Positions 52,943 to 63,521 of a DNA stretch of 64,000 nt are shown here, one piece after another. A program made the translations under genes and the position numbers. Source of the DNA: Aporrectodea caliginosa (taxonomy: Eukaryota; Annelida; Clitellata; Crassiclitellata; Lumbricidae); the NCBI GenBank assembly GCA_020284085.1, contig JACEVL010000048.1, forward strand, positions 310,001 to 374,000. Reading direction: 5' to 3'. The notes below the pieces were generated by a model. The model had not been told where the DNA came from. It made no database searches and saw only the letters and a list, made by a program, of their open reading frames with translations. Numbering within the stretch: the first letter of the stretch is position 1; the number at the start of each line of letters is the position of its first letter.

Positions 52943-55299
52943 TAAGCGATGATATTCTGGTATATGGGAGGTCACAGGAGGAGCATGATCGTGCACTAAA
53001 TGAAGTCTTGATCAGATTGAGTAAAGGCGGTCTTACTCTAAATGCATCAAAGTGTGAATTCAACAAGGACACAATCAGTTTTTTTGGACATTTCTTTTCA
53101 AGAGAAGGCGTATCAGTGGATCCATCAAGGGTCAAGGCCATTCAGCAAATGAAACAACCTACCAACATATCAGAATTGAGAAGTTTCCTGGGTATGGTAA
53201 CATATTGTGCTCGTTACGTGAAGAACATTTCAAGCGTTCTGGCACCGCTGCGACAGCTGCTGCATGCAGACGTGGAATGGAGTTGGTTGGAGGAGCAACA
53301 ACATGCATTCAAGAGCATCAAAGACTTGATTGTTGAAAGCACAACACTCGCCTATTTCGATCCCTGTCTACCAACAGCATTGATCACAGATGCTGGACCA
53401 GATGGTCTAGGGGCAGTTCTTGCACAGATCTCTCGTGGTGGCACAAGAAGAATAATTGCCTTTGCAAGTAGAGTTTTGACTGACACTGAGAAGAGATATT
53501 CGCAGCTGGAGAAGGAAATGCTTGGAGTTGTGTATGGATGTGAGCATTTCCGGGTTTACCTTTGTGGTGCACCATTCAGACTGATCATTGACAACAAGCC
53601 GTTAGAACAGATTTTTAGCCATCCTGGAAAAAGGCTACCAATTCGATTGGAAAGATGGAGCATGCGGTTGCTCCCATACAGTTTCCAGGTTGAATATATC
53701 TCGACGAAAGACAATCCAGCTGATTATCTGTCTCGACACCCTAAGAAGGAAATTGGAAACATGGAACTGATAGAAGCAGACTTGGAGGCGGAAATAAACC
53801 TGACAATCACTATGACACTGCCTAAAGCGATGACAAGGGAAGATATCCGAAGGGAAACACAACTGGATGAAGCATTGACTAAGGTGATCAAATATATAAG
53901 CAATGAAAAATGGCCGTCAGGTAATAAAATAACTGACGACATTCGGCCATTTTACATCTTGAGAGATGAGTTGTCCCTATCTCCAGGTGATGATATGGTA
54001 CTAAGAGGATCAAGAATTGTACTACCGACAACACTTCGAGTACAAGCGATACAAACAGCACACGAAGGCCACCAAGGAATTGTGAAGACAAAGGCATTCC
54101 TAAGAACAAAAGTTTGGTTTCCGGGAATTGATTTGCTAGTGGAGAAACACATCGGCAATTGCACGGCCTGTCAAATTGTAACAGACACCAAGAGACCAGA
54201 GCCACTGAAGATGTCGCCTCTGCCATCGAGAGTGTGGACCGAGCTATCAGCTGATTTTTATGGACCGTTGCCATCAGGGGGTCACTTACTTGTCATCATT
54301 GACGATTATTCGAGATTTCCAGTAGTCGAGTTTGCCAATAATGTCTCAGCAGACAGCGTTATACCAATCTTTGAAAGAGTTTTCTCTACATTTGGAACTC
54401 CCGAGGTGCTGAGGACCGACAATGGGGCGCCTTTTCAGAGCCATGCATTCAAAGAGTTTTCTTTATACATGGGATTTCACCATAGACGAATAACACCATG
54501 TTATCCGCAAGCCAACGGAGAATGTGAGAGGTTTATGAGAAACATTGGCAAAACAATGCGCATTGCCCACAGCCTGGGGCTCGACTGGAAGTCAGAATTG
54601 CAGAAATTCTTAAGAAACTATCGTGCCACTCCTCACTCAACGCTCCAGAAAGCACCTGCGGATCTGATGTTTTCAGAGTCGTTTCGGACAAGGTTTCCTG
54701 AAAGCGATAATACAACTACAGAAGATAAATTCGGTCTCCGTGAGAGGGATCAAAAATCAAAGGATCGGATGAAGTGCTATGCAGATCATAGAAGAAGGGC
54801 AAGAGTCAAAGACCTATCGGTAGGAGACTGCGTTCTCATCCGACAACCTACAAAGAGTAAGACCATGCCTCCATTTGACCCCGACCCATTTACAGTGATC
54901 GCAGTGAAAGGATCAATGATAACAGTAGAAAGAAAAGGCAAACGAATAACCAGAAACGCATCTCTCTTCAAACAATTCAACAGCCCAACGTCGACCCCAA
55001 CCAAGAACCCAACATGGCCGGATGAAACCGCAACCAACGAACTGGAGGAGGATGTCGGGCCTATGCAGGGCCAAAACGAACTGGAGGAGGATGTCGGGCC
55101 TATGCAGGGCCAAAAACCAATAGCACCACACCGTCGGAATGGCACACCACAACCAGGGCAAGATGAATTTCAACCTCTACCAGTCGAGCAGTGGCAGCCA
55201 CAAGATCCTCCACCTGTTCCAAACTCTGCAGAGACACCTGAACCGAGGCGTTACCCCCAAAGAGTGAACCGGCGTCAGCCATCCTGGCTGCAATGGTAG
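52943..55299 (+). pseudogene. Gypsy pol: RT end, RNase H, integrase
   Basis: An uninterrupted frame of about 785 codons. It opens at the RT catalytic box (ISDDILVYG), then LTLNASKCEF, LRSFLGMVTYCARYVKN. RNase H: ALITDAGPDGLGAVLAQ, LEKEMLGVVYGCEHFR, LIIDNKPLEQIF. Integrase: zinc module HEGHQGIVKTKAFL with CTAC, DDE core LSADFYGPLP, LRTDNGAPFQ, YPQANGECERFMR. A C-terminal tail follows with a duplicated acidic segment (ELEEDVGPMQGQ, twice in tandem) and many prolines, ending RRQPSWLQW. The upstream bases are LTR, so there is no real start codon here. Integrase residues look intact. No envelope gene. Confidence 0.93.
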
Positions 55300-55506
55300 A
55301 GTTTTGAACATACCCCGTCAGATGTCTGATGACTAAAATCATAGTTTATGGATATATGGATGCATCAGTTCAGTTGACTTTTCAGCATCAGTTCAAGTGA
55401 TTTTCTGTATTAGTTTAGTTGACTTTCTGCATTAGTTTAGTTGACTTTAAGTGCTAGCCCAATTAATGTTTTAGTCTGTTACGGCTTTATTTGAAGAGGG
55501 GAAGGT

Positions 55507-55664
55507 TGTAGTGTTCTAGTATAATGGAAAAGCGCTATAAGAAGGACAGTAAACGATAGGTGGCGCGTCAGACAGGAAGGAACAACAACTGGAATGTGGA
55601 CTGGCTAAACTTGTGGGCTAAACAGCAAATAAAGTAAACAATAAATAAAGTGTTAAACACTACA
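55507..55664 (+). repeat. 3' LTR, 158 bp
   Basis: Complete LTR, TGTAGTG...CACTACA, with short inverted termini and AATAAA-type signals near its end. Followed by GATGAC. Confidence 0.93.
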
Positions 55665-55698
55665 GATGACCTCATTCATCTCTTCAGGTAAACCTCCG

Positions 55699-55700
<2 letters not shown>
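55665..55700 (-). pseudogene. Reverse transcriptase element, N-terminal scrap (part 1 of 3)
   Basis: Minus strand NGGLPEEMNEV continues directly into IYGANLLALSKKDGG at 52783 when the Gypsy element and one target duplication are skipped. Upstream is a TTA microsatellite. Confidence 0.6.
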
Positions 55701-55790
<90 letters not shown>

Positions 55791-55797
55791 CATTATT
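55699..55797. repeat. TTA microsatellite
   Basis: About 32 units, near perfect. Confidence 0.97.
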
Positions 55798-56159
55798 AGG
55801 GCTTATTATCGAAAGCCCCATGTGTTTCTGCTTAGAACCAGTTCAAGCTAAAGAGACTTAGAAATCACTGGAGAGAACGATTTTGTTTGCATGGGGTTCA
55901 ATCCGTTGGAATTCCACCGCGTCTCTCACAACTGGTTGGCGATGGTTGCGCTGTGTTAGGCATCGAGAAATGCAGCTGGCGCACTTCGCACTTCAACTCC
56001 AGCCCATCGTGCCTTCTCAAATATTAGAACAGCCTCCATTGAATTTGCGCATTGTTTTTTTTACTCTGCACAGCGAACATCTTCATATTGATAGATAGGT
56101 AGGTTGGTAAGTAGACAGTCACAGACAGACGGACAGACAGATGGATAGATAAGGAGAGG

Positions 56160-57105
56160 CATAGAACGAGAATTCGTGACTTCAGGCTTTAATATTCGTA
56201 AATATTCGTGAATATTAGACATTTTTAATATTCGTAAATATTCGTAAGTATTCGTTGATGACGTTACTGTTTCCGCTTTTTTACGAAATAATTTAAGAAT
56301 AGTAATTTAAGAATATGTGCAGTGGTTTTGCGGCGCTGTACTTAGAGCCTCCCTACTCTTGAAGAACTCTGTAAAAAGCCGACCATGACTCTCTCTGGCT
56401 CTCTATCTCTCTCTATATGTCTGTCTGTCTGTCTCTCTCTCTGATCTCTCCTCTTGTCCGTCTGTCTCTGTCTGTCTCTCTACGATTTCTCTCTCTCTCG
56501 GAGAGAGAGAGGGAAAGAAATCGTACGATCTCTCTCCCTTTCTGTCGGTCTGTCTCTCACTGTCTCTCTACGATTGCTCTCCCTCTCTATCCGTCTGTCT
56601 CGATCTGTTTCTCTCTCAGCGGTGAAACCCACACGCTCGGTAATTCTATATCATTTAAGCTATGTTTGGATGACTGATGTTCCGAAGTTCCATTGATGCG
56701 TTTAATTTGATTAATTATACGCCAGGTTAGGCTGAGGGCTAGATCCTCCCACTCAGTTTAGGAATCTTGGGTGGAGGGAATTAGATAGATCTGGGTCATA
56801 CGATCTTACAAACGGTACTGGCATCGTTCGTTTGGGCGCCAACAATTTGAATTCCGTACGAGACTTCAAACAATAGACTAAATGAATACTGATTTAAGAT
56901 GAGTAACTGTAACAAGTAACTGTTCTTGTTCTAGCTCTAATACTTGGTTTGTGCACTGAATTTTTTACTAGGGCCTACTAATTTCCGGATTTTGAAGAAT
57001 TAAAAAAACAAATAATTTAATATTCGTTGGCCAGTTTAATATTCGTCAATATTTGTAAATTTCTAAAAATCTTAATATTCGTAATATGCGCATACTCGTT
57101 CTATG
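56160..57105. mobile_element. Probable hAT-like MITE with ATTCGTAAAT repeats
   Basis: Ends CATAGAACGAG and its exact reverse complement CTCGTTCTATG. Subterminal repeats of AATATTCGTAAATATTCGT lie inside both ends (56190-56260, 57020-57090). CA...TG ends fit hAT, but flanking 8-mers (AGGAGAGG, AAGGAGGG) match poorly. It includes a CT/GTCT microsatellite at 56385-56620. Confidence 0.6.
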
Positions 57106-57397
57106 AAGGAGGGTGTAGTGTTTAAACACTAGTGTAGTGTTTAGTGTAATGTAGCACTCTGGCATGAACAGCAAAAGACTCAGCCTTTCATTAGGCTTTC
57201 AGATGGCGTTGATAAAAATAAGCAAAATGACGTGATGGCGCCTTGCATGGCTGTCAAACAGTTAAATTCGAATTTTGAAATAACTTGTGATCATCCGTTC
57301 ATATTATGAACTGCAATCATACAGCAGGGTGTCAGTTTGAAAATGAGACAACGATTATAATAGTGCAATATTATAGGCAAACAGAAAAATATTGATA

Positions 57398-57575
57398 GAT
57401 ACATACATACATACATACATACATACATACATACATACATACATACATACATACATACATACATACATACATACATACATACATACATACATACATACAT
57501 ACATACATACATGCATACATACATACATGCACACATACAGACATACATACATACATACACACATACATACATACA
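57398..57575. repeat. CATA microsatellite, left part
   Basis: Long TACA/CATA array upstream of the third V module. It is interrupted at 57576 and 60131 by two transposons; the parts at 60066-60130 and 62019-62155 continue it in the same orientation. Confidence 0.95.
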
Positions 57576-58362
57576 TTAAGGTGTCCCAAATAGACAGACA
57601 CTTTTCAAAAGTTTATATATCTTGATGGCCAACCTCTACAAAGTTTCTATAGGACTAGTTATTATATTGTACGAAGTTACAGCTAATTAGATTAACATTT
57701 AGGCGTGGCTCAAGCGACTCTCGGTTAAGCATTGTATAGCTGAATCATACACATTAATTTACCATTGAGAAATATTATCCCAGAGTATCTCAGGAACTAA
57801 AAGCAATCGAGAAGTGATTTTTGTGTCTATGACAGGGTTTTCCGGGGAGAAGTCAAATATGCTATTTCTAACATTGTAGGACAATCGGATGACCTTTATT
57901 TTCAAGGTCATTTGACATCCATTGTCATAATATTTCGTTATCGGTGAAGGCTAAAAAGAAGGTGTCAGTCCAAGATAGGCCCACTGGGCTCAACGAAATA
58001 AAATAAAGTTACAAACAACCTGGTATGACCATTGACCATCGTATGACAATCGCATGACTTTGTAGTTCAAGGTCACTCGACCTGTTATGGTTTACCTTTG
58101 GCCTCACTGGAACTACAAGTTATGTAAAAAAAACATTCCTGGCTTATATGATGTTTTTCAGAGTCTTGGATTCGAAAGAAGTACACTCAACAGAGTTATG
58201 ATAAACATCATATGCTCAGTGCATGACTGTAGTTCAGGGTCCATTGACCTGCAATGTTTAACCTTTGGTTCTCAGAAACTACAAGTGCTAGAATAGTTTT
58301 CTTGATGTCTAACAATTTTTATGATTTTAAGGGCCGCCAAAAAATGTACACTCAACATTATA

Positions 58363-58670
58363 GGTTACGATCGCTTTCCTCATTCTGCAGCTTCTCTCCA
58401 AACTTTCCTCTCTTTGGACCAGGATGATCTCTTTGTGCCGCGAACTAGGACCACTTTGGCGCAAGCTAGGCCATTTCTCACCATTGGGCCTGCCCTGTGG
58501 AATTCCCTCCCCTCCTCTTTACGCGTTTCCATTGCTTCTAGATCTATTCCTACATCTATCTTTTTTCCAAACCTATGTCTTCTCTCGGGGTACTCGCACT
58601 GGGAGCACTACTGAATAGTCACTGCTATGCACGGCGCTATATAAGCTACTAATTACATTACACTACATTT
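58363..58670 (+). pseudogene. CR1-like LINE 3' fragment in element A
   Basis: Frame: FPHSAASLQTFLSLDQDDLF, VPRTRTTLAQARPFLTIGPA, LWNSLPSSLRVSIAS and SGYSHWEHY then stop. Same terminal block (SHWE) as the LINE at 11014. The 3' end GGCGCTATATAAGC and an ATTACATTACA tail follow. Confidence 0.85.
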
Positions 58671-58938
58671 GAGCTTCAGGGTCACTTGACGATCCGACGT
58701 GGTTGCCCTTCGTTTCTGGGGAATTGCAAGCAGTAGAATTGTGATTGTAGTTTATCTTCGGTGAAGGCATTAAAGCACTTTCCCAAACATGAGATTTCTT
58801 ATTATACGTTGTGATTCACAGAAAATTGTTACAGGAAACTGTCTACGACTTTCCAAGGTCATACGTGTTACTTGATATTATGCATCACGGAATGTAATTA
58901 CCGCAGAGTGGCAAGCATGCGTCTTCAGGTGCATCCTG

Positions 58939-59325
58939 GTGCATAAATGTCTAAACAACTGCGCACCACACTATCTCGCAGACAACATCAGGCCACTATC
59001 AGATGATTCCAACAGGTCACGGCTGCGCTCATCGAAGTCTGCTGATGTTTTCATTCCTGCAACAAAAACTAAAGCGGGCGATCGGGCCTTTCGGGTTGCT
59101 GGCCCACGTGCCTGGAACAGTCTTCCCGCAGCTATTCAGGAAATAAAGAGCTATTATGTTTTTAAAAAACAGTTAAAACTCTACTTGCTCTCAAGCTCTT
59201 AGCATAATGTGGTGACAATAATATTGACTTTGTGTATGTGTGTAAAGCATCCTAGAAGTAGCTTGCTACTGACGATGCTCTATAAATTGTCGTAATTACA
59301 ATTACAATTACAATTACAATTCAGG
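58939..59325 (+). pseudogene. Second CR1/L2-like LINE 3' fragment in element A
   Basis: Frame: MHKCLNNCAPHYLADNIRPL, SADVFIPATKTKAGDRAFRV, AGPRAWNSLPAAIQEIKSYY, FKKQLKLYLLSSS stop. It ends ATGCTCTATAAATTGTCGT and AATTAC units. A different family from the 58363 fragment. Confidence 0.85.
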
Positions 59326-60065
59326 ATTTCTTGTAGCCAAAAATCTTACAGTTGACACCAAGTTCACCTTTCTAAGACTTGTGGGTGGTTATGGATATAC
59401 ATGTATAAGGTCACCGGGAATGTCACTGTGAATGAGGTCACGTGGTCTGTGAAATATAATATTATTATCAAATTCCCTGTAGTCGATAACCCTAGTCTGC
59501 AGACACCGAGATCTCCTTTCCAAGACTTCTGGCTTTGGAGATAGGAGCGGTTACTTCAAAAGTTGAGTGACGTTATGTCACATGTTCTGGAAGAAGAAAC
59601 TGCTATGGAGTTTCAAGAATATTTTATGCAAATCCTTCTTTCCCAAAACCATAACTTGATACCTAAAAATAAACCTTTTAAGAACAACACGTTAAAAGGA
59701 ACCATTAATCCAACGCAATGTCAACTGTGACGTCAAAGTTTGACGTCATGTCACATGGCGTCATGCAAGAGTAACCTTATGAGACAAAACCTACGTTGTG
59801 AGCAAACCTTTCCAGGAAACCTCACCAAAGGAATGTTGAATATCTCTTCCCGTTTGAAAGTTATGCATTGAAAACCGATATGTTGGTAAAATTTCCACAC
59901 AGGCTATTGTATGGGGGTATACGAAATGTGAAAATGCTTTGAGCCACGTCTAAATGATCTTCAATCTTGCTGTAACTTTGCATTTTTTATCAGAATAGCC
60001 AAGAGAAACGTTTTAGAGGTTGGCCATTGAAATTTGAGTACTTTGGTTTTTCTGGGACACCCTAA

Positions 60066-60130
60066 CATACATACATACATACACACATACATACATACAT
60101 ACATACATACATACATGCATACATACATGC
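60066..60130. repeat. CATA microsatellite, middle part
   Basis: About 15 units between elements A and B. Confidence 0.95.
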
Positions 60131-62018
60131 TAGGGGTGTCCAAAATAAATTTTTTGGGAATTTAAATTTGCACACCCTCTAATATTGTTGCTTATACAGA
60201 AATAAAATTTCATGCAAAATTTCAGGTCTCTATGTCAACATTTGGGGGTTGCTCAATGAGGCTGAAGTTTCAACATATAAAAACGCATCGCTAATGCAAT
60301 CTAATAGCAGCTGTGCACACACAAAGCTTGAAATAAAAGTGTCACTGATGAAATCATAGTTTGAATCATGGGGAGATTCCTAGGCTCATAGCTTTCAGTT
60401 AAAAGTGTCATGTAACTAATAAGTAATATAGGCCTCACTGTTCCCAGATCCTGGATGCTGTGAAATCTTGTAAATAAACTACCGAAGACTGTAAGACTTT
60501 AGCGTGTTGTTTCGAGCATCTGGTATTCGCTTCCTGTTGTCCTCAACGACCTGTATTAACTTCTGCATTTCTTGCTCTGATTTTGTGATCGATTGGTAAA
60601 ATGTACTGAGTTTATACTCATCAAAGTCACTGAATGCTCTGCTATATATGTAAGTCATTAACAACTTTCAGCGACTTGACGACTGTTATGCTGGTGTCAG
60701 TGACGGTATCTCATTCCAGGCATCTGGATCGTCGACTGACAAAGTATCTATGCTTATTCCAACAGATATCAAGGCAGCAGATGAAGAGGAAGTCACCAGT
60801 TCATGCAATGTCTTGTTCTCCAGCTGGTCATATGTTGCTTTAATCCTGCAAATGTTCCAATCACTTCCACTCTGGATCATTGATTGAACCATTAACTTTT
60901 ATCTTCAATGGAAACCTTCACAGAAAACAATGACAGTGGCACAAGTCCAAGGTACCACAGGTGGTTTGTAGCTTTTAATTGCAGCCTGTGACACACCTTG
61001 TTTATGTCAGAGTACTGTTTGATCATTTGGAACAGCAGCATTTCGTTAAATGTGGCATCGGCACCCACTGCGTGGAATGAGATACCGTCCCTGACAGGCA
61101 GGAACATAGATATGTGCTGCAAAATACGAAACTCTGTAAGATTCTCCAACTCACTAGTGGTAAGCTTGAATTCATCATGAAAAAGGTAGATTTTAAGGCA
61201 ATAAATAACTAGCCATCCACCTTGCCATGTGATAAGCTCCTGGCGGCCAGGAGTGGTAATGTTTGGGAGTTGGGAGGGGACAGTCCAAAATTAGAAGTGT
61301 AAGCTCGCTCAATTCTTTGTAATATTCTCGTGGTAAATATGAGGTACTGTCTGACAGGAAAGCTTGCAAGAATGAACACACTTCTTCGCAAAGCTGTTGC
61401 AGCAGCACGTAATCAAGTCGGGTATCATTCAAAGATTTGTAGTTTGCTTGGTTGATGTTTGGCCAAAACTCCTAAAATCTTTTGAAAAGAGCAATGTTTG
61501 GTCCATGACTGGCCATGCAATACTACACGGACTTCACCGATGATGATCTTATGCATGTGGTGTTGACATGCTAAGTGCAACACGTTTTCTGCATCAACTG
61601 TTCCAGCAAAGTACATGCGCTATGCTTTGCCCCTGTGTTTGACGTTGTTTGACCGTTGTATCAAAGCACATGCCTAAAACATCTGTTGCAACATCACAGA
61701 GATTCAACAACTGGAATGCAGCCTTAGCTTGTGCCTGTCCAGTGCTATAGAAGGAACTTTTATTACTCCGAGTTCCTTACCTACATTATGTCCTGTAACA
61801 CAGACTGCAATCCTGTCAACATTGCCTTTGGATCCTCCGCGTTGGTGCCGTTCTTCACATCTAGAACTTTGGCCTCATTGAGCAACCTCTAAAAGTTATT
61901 TAATTGCTGAACTTTTTTGGCAGATGATATAAAATTGTAAAAGAAACAAAATGAGCCTATGTGCATTCAAATCGGAGAAAAATATTTCCCTCCCCCCATG
62001 TATTCGTGGACACCCCTA
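60131..62018. mobile_element. DNA element B in the CATA array, with transposase remnant
   Basis: Ends TAGGGGTGTCCA and, reverse-complemented, TAGGGGTGTCCA (12 bp). They are related to element A's ends but not followed by a long inverted repeat. It carries minus-strand transposase fragments. CATA units on both sides. Confidence 0.78.
60479..61900 (-). pseudogene. Decayed transposase of element B
   Basis: Minus-strand pieces in order: DRIAVCVTGHNVGKELGVIK, LLNLCDVATDVLGMCFDTTV, ENVLHLACQHHMHKIIIGEV, TRLDYVLLQQLCEEVCSFLQ, YYKELSELTLLILDCPLP, WPPGAYHMARWMAS, then FRILQHISMFLPVRDG and LTYIYSRAF-like blocks. I recall the sequence FDTT...G, LACRHH.(Y/F)E, PGA.H.ARWM from a very common, poorly named transposase-like family in cnidarians, arthropods and echinoderms. 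More than five frame breaks: non-functional. A tandem scrap (DAWNEIPSLT at 60700 and 61070) is present on both strands. Confidence 0.7.
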
Positions 62019-62155
62019 ATACATGCATACATACATACATACATACATACATACATACATACATACATACATACATACATACATACATACATACATACAT
62101 ACATACATGCATACGTGCATACGTGCATGCATGCATACATACATACATAAACATG
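62019..62155. repeat. CATA microsatellite, right part
   Basis: Continuation of the array, with CATG variants, in the intron upstream of the V exon, as at 57-300. Confidence 0.95.
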
Positions 62156-62471
62156 GCATGATATCATTGCGTACGTCAGTTGTTTCGATATCTTGCAGTC
62201 GATGTTACAGCAAATTAATTTTGGAAGGCTAAATCGGAAATAACTCGATGTCTGCAGAAATTCAGCAGAAGTTATCAGGCAAAGGAAGTCAGAGTTATGA
62301 ATACATTGCAAAAGCAAAATAGATGTTAGACGTATCGAAGTTCTTCATGCAAGCTACTGCTCATGAATTTAGTTTTGAAAATTTATGCAAGGTAGAATGG
62401 GTCTAGATGATCTCAATTTATTCAATTTCTTCAATTTATAACAAACTGTATTTCTGTCTTATTTCTTATAG

Positions 62472-62795
62472 GAGCATTTGGTGCACTGGTAGATCCACTC
62501 CCACAGAATAAAACCGTTTTCACAGGAACAAAAAATGTAAGAATTACCTGTGCTTCAGATCTTGGATCTGCTTCGATAACTTGGTTTTTCGCATCACATG
62601 AAACTAACGAATCGAGGAAGATTGCAATGATTGCAATGGGTAAAGACGTATACAATGATGCCTATGAGTTAGATTTAATCATATCTGAAGCAAACGTGAG
62701 CAATTTAATCATCAAAACTGCTGATGCATCTGTGGCCGGAGTTTACTACTGCAGTGACGGCGATAGTAAGGCAAGAGCGCAGCTGACTGTCATTA
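62472..62795 (+). CDS. V-type immunoglobulin domain exon (receptor, copy 2)
   Basis: Exon of 324 bp (108 codons), phase 1-1, acceptor TTATAG at 62471 and donor GTAGGT at 62796. It starts (G)AFGALVDPLPQNKTVFTG and has ITCASD (Cys), ITWFFASHETN (Trp), YELDLIISEANVSNL, ADASVAGVYYC and the end ARAQLTVI. It is nearly identical to the exon at 698 in the N-terminal third and from YELDL onward. Differences cluster in the middle (WFFASHETNESRKIAMIAMG versus WRFAPPGTNESRTIATG) and after the second cysteine (SDGDSK versus SDAYGE). The extra three codons are a short in-frame repeat (GCAATGATT). No stop interrupts the frame, so it may be a working paralogue. Its own TM exon would lie beyond the window. 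Confidence 0.88.
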
Positions 62796-63005
62796 GTAGG
62801 TATTTCTTTATTGGTTACCGAGTGTTGCATGCTGTTTAAGGATATGTAGTATTGAACAAATGTGTCCATGAAATATATTTTATTCTCAAGCAATTCACAG
62901 GCAGAACGTGCTTCACTTATAACACACAGACTTCTCTCTCAAGGGGCAAAGCAACAAAACCAGTGGACACCTCTCAAAAAGACAGACACTTCCATCAACA
63001 GGGGT

Positions 63006-63521
63006 GATGAAAGATGGTAGAAGACAAAAATTCCTCATCCTCGTAATGAGACAAAACGACTTGTTGAGAGACTGACAAGAAAAATGTTACACGGGACCAC
63101 AGACCATACTCCAGTTTGAGCAAAAATGGACACAATGTGTGTGTGTTGAAATCTTTATTGTAGCAGCAGCAAACAAAGTGAAAAAATGCACAAATGGAGT
63201 CAAAAAAGCTAGTGCTTATAGACACTGACCCCACCTTTCCATAGTCAGTAACACAATTTCAATGATGAAAGATGGTAGAAGACAAAATCCTCATCCTCGT
63301 AATGAGACAAAACGACTTGTTGAGAGACTGACAAGAAAAATGTTACACGGGACCACAGACCATACTCCAGTTTGAGCAAAAATGGACACAATGTGTGTGT
63401 GTATTGAAATCTGTATTGTAGCAGCAGCAAACAAAGTGAAAAATGCACAAATGGAGTAAAAAAATCTAGTGCTTATAGACACTGACCCCACATTTCCATA
63501 GTCAGTAACACAATTTCAATG
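63006..63521. repeat. Tandem duplication, 258-bp unit
   Basis: 63006-63263 is repeated at 63264-63521 with few changes. The unit contains GATGAAAGATGGTAGAAGAC, ACTTGTTGAGAGACTGACAA, GTGTGTGT and GTAGCAGCAGCAAACAAAGT. The first half of the unit is also present once in copy 1 (1221-1350), so the duplication happened after the module duplication. No gene. Confidence 0.92.

Larger units (their letters stand above)
52790..55664 (+). mobile_element. Ty3/Gypsy LTR retrotransposon with 5' internal deletion
   Basis: 2.9-kb element with 158-bp LTRs, a 6-bp target duplication GATGAC, a polypurine tract (GAAGAGGGGAAGG) before the 3' LTR, and a pol frame beginning at the RT active site. Gag, protease and the first RT blocks are deleted. 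LTR identity suggests a recent insertion. It interrupts the minus-strand RT element. Confidence 0.93.
57576..60065. mobile_element. Long-TIR DNA element A in the CATA array
   Basis: Ends TTAAGGTGTCCCA and, reverse-complemented, TTAGGGTGTCCCA. Similarity of the two arms continues for about 170 bp: ATGGCCAACCTCTA, AAGTTACAGC and ATTTA(G)GCGTGGCTCAA occur in the same order on both. The interior holds two LINE C-terminal fragments. No transposase was recognised. Flanked on both sides by CATA units. Confidence 0.82.

Noticed and set aside
54786..55342. Three overlapping minus-strand frames of 80-119 codons
   Set aside because: Antisense shadows of the Gypsy pol C-terminus, including its tandem duplication.
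56160..57105. Firm hAT assignment
   Set aside because: The 11-bp ends are exact but the flanking 8-mers match poorly, so only a probable call is given.
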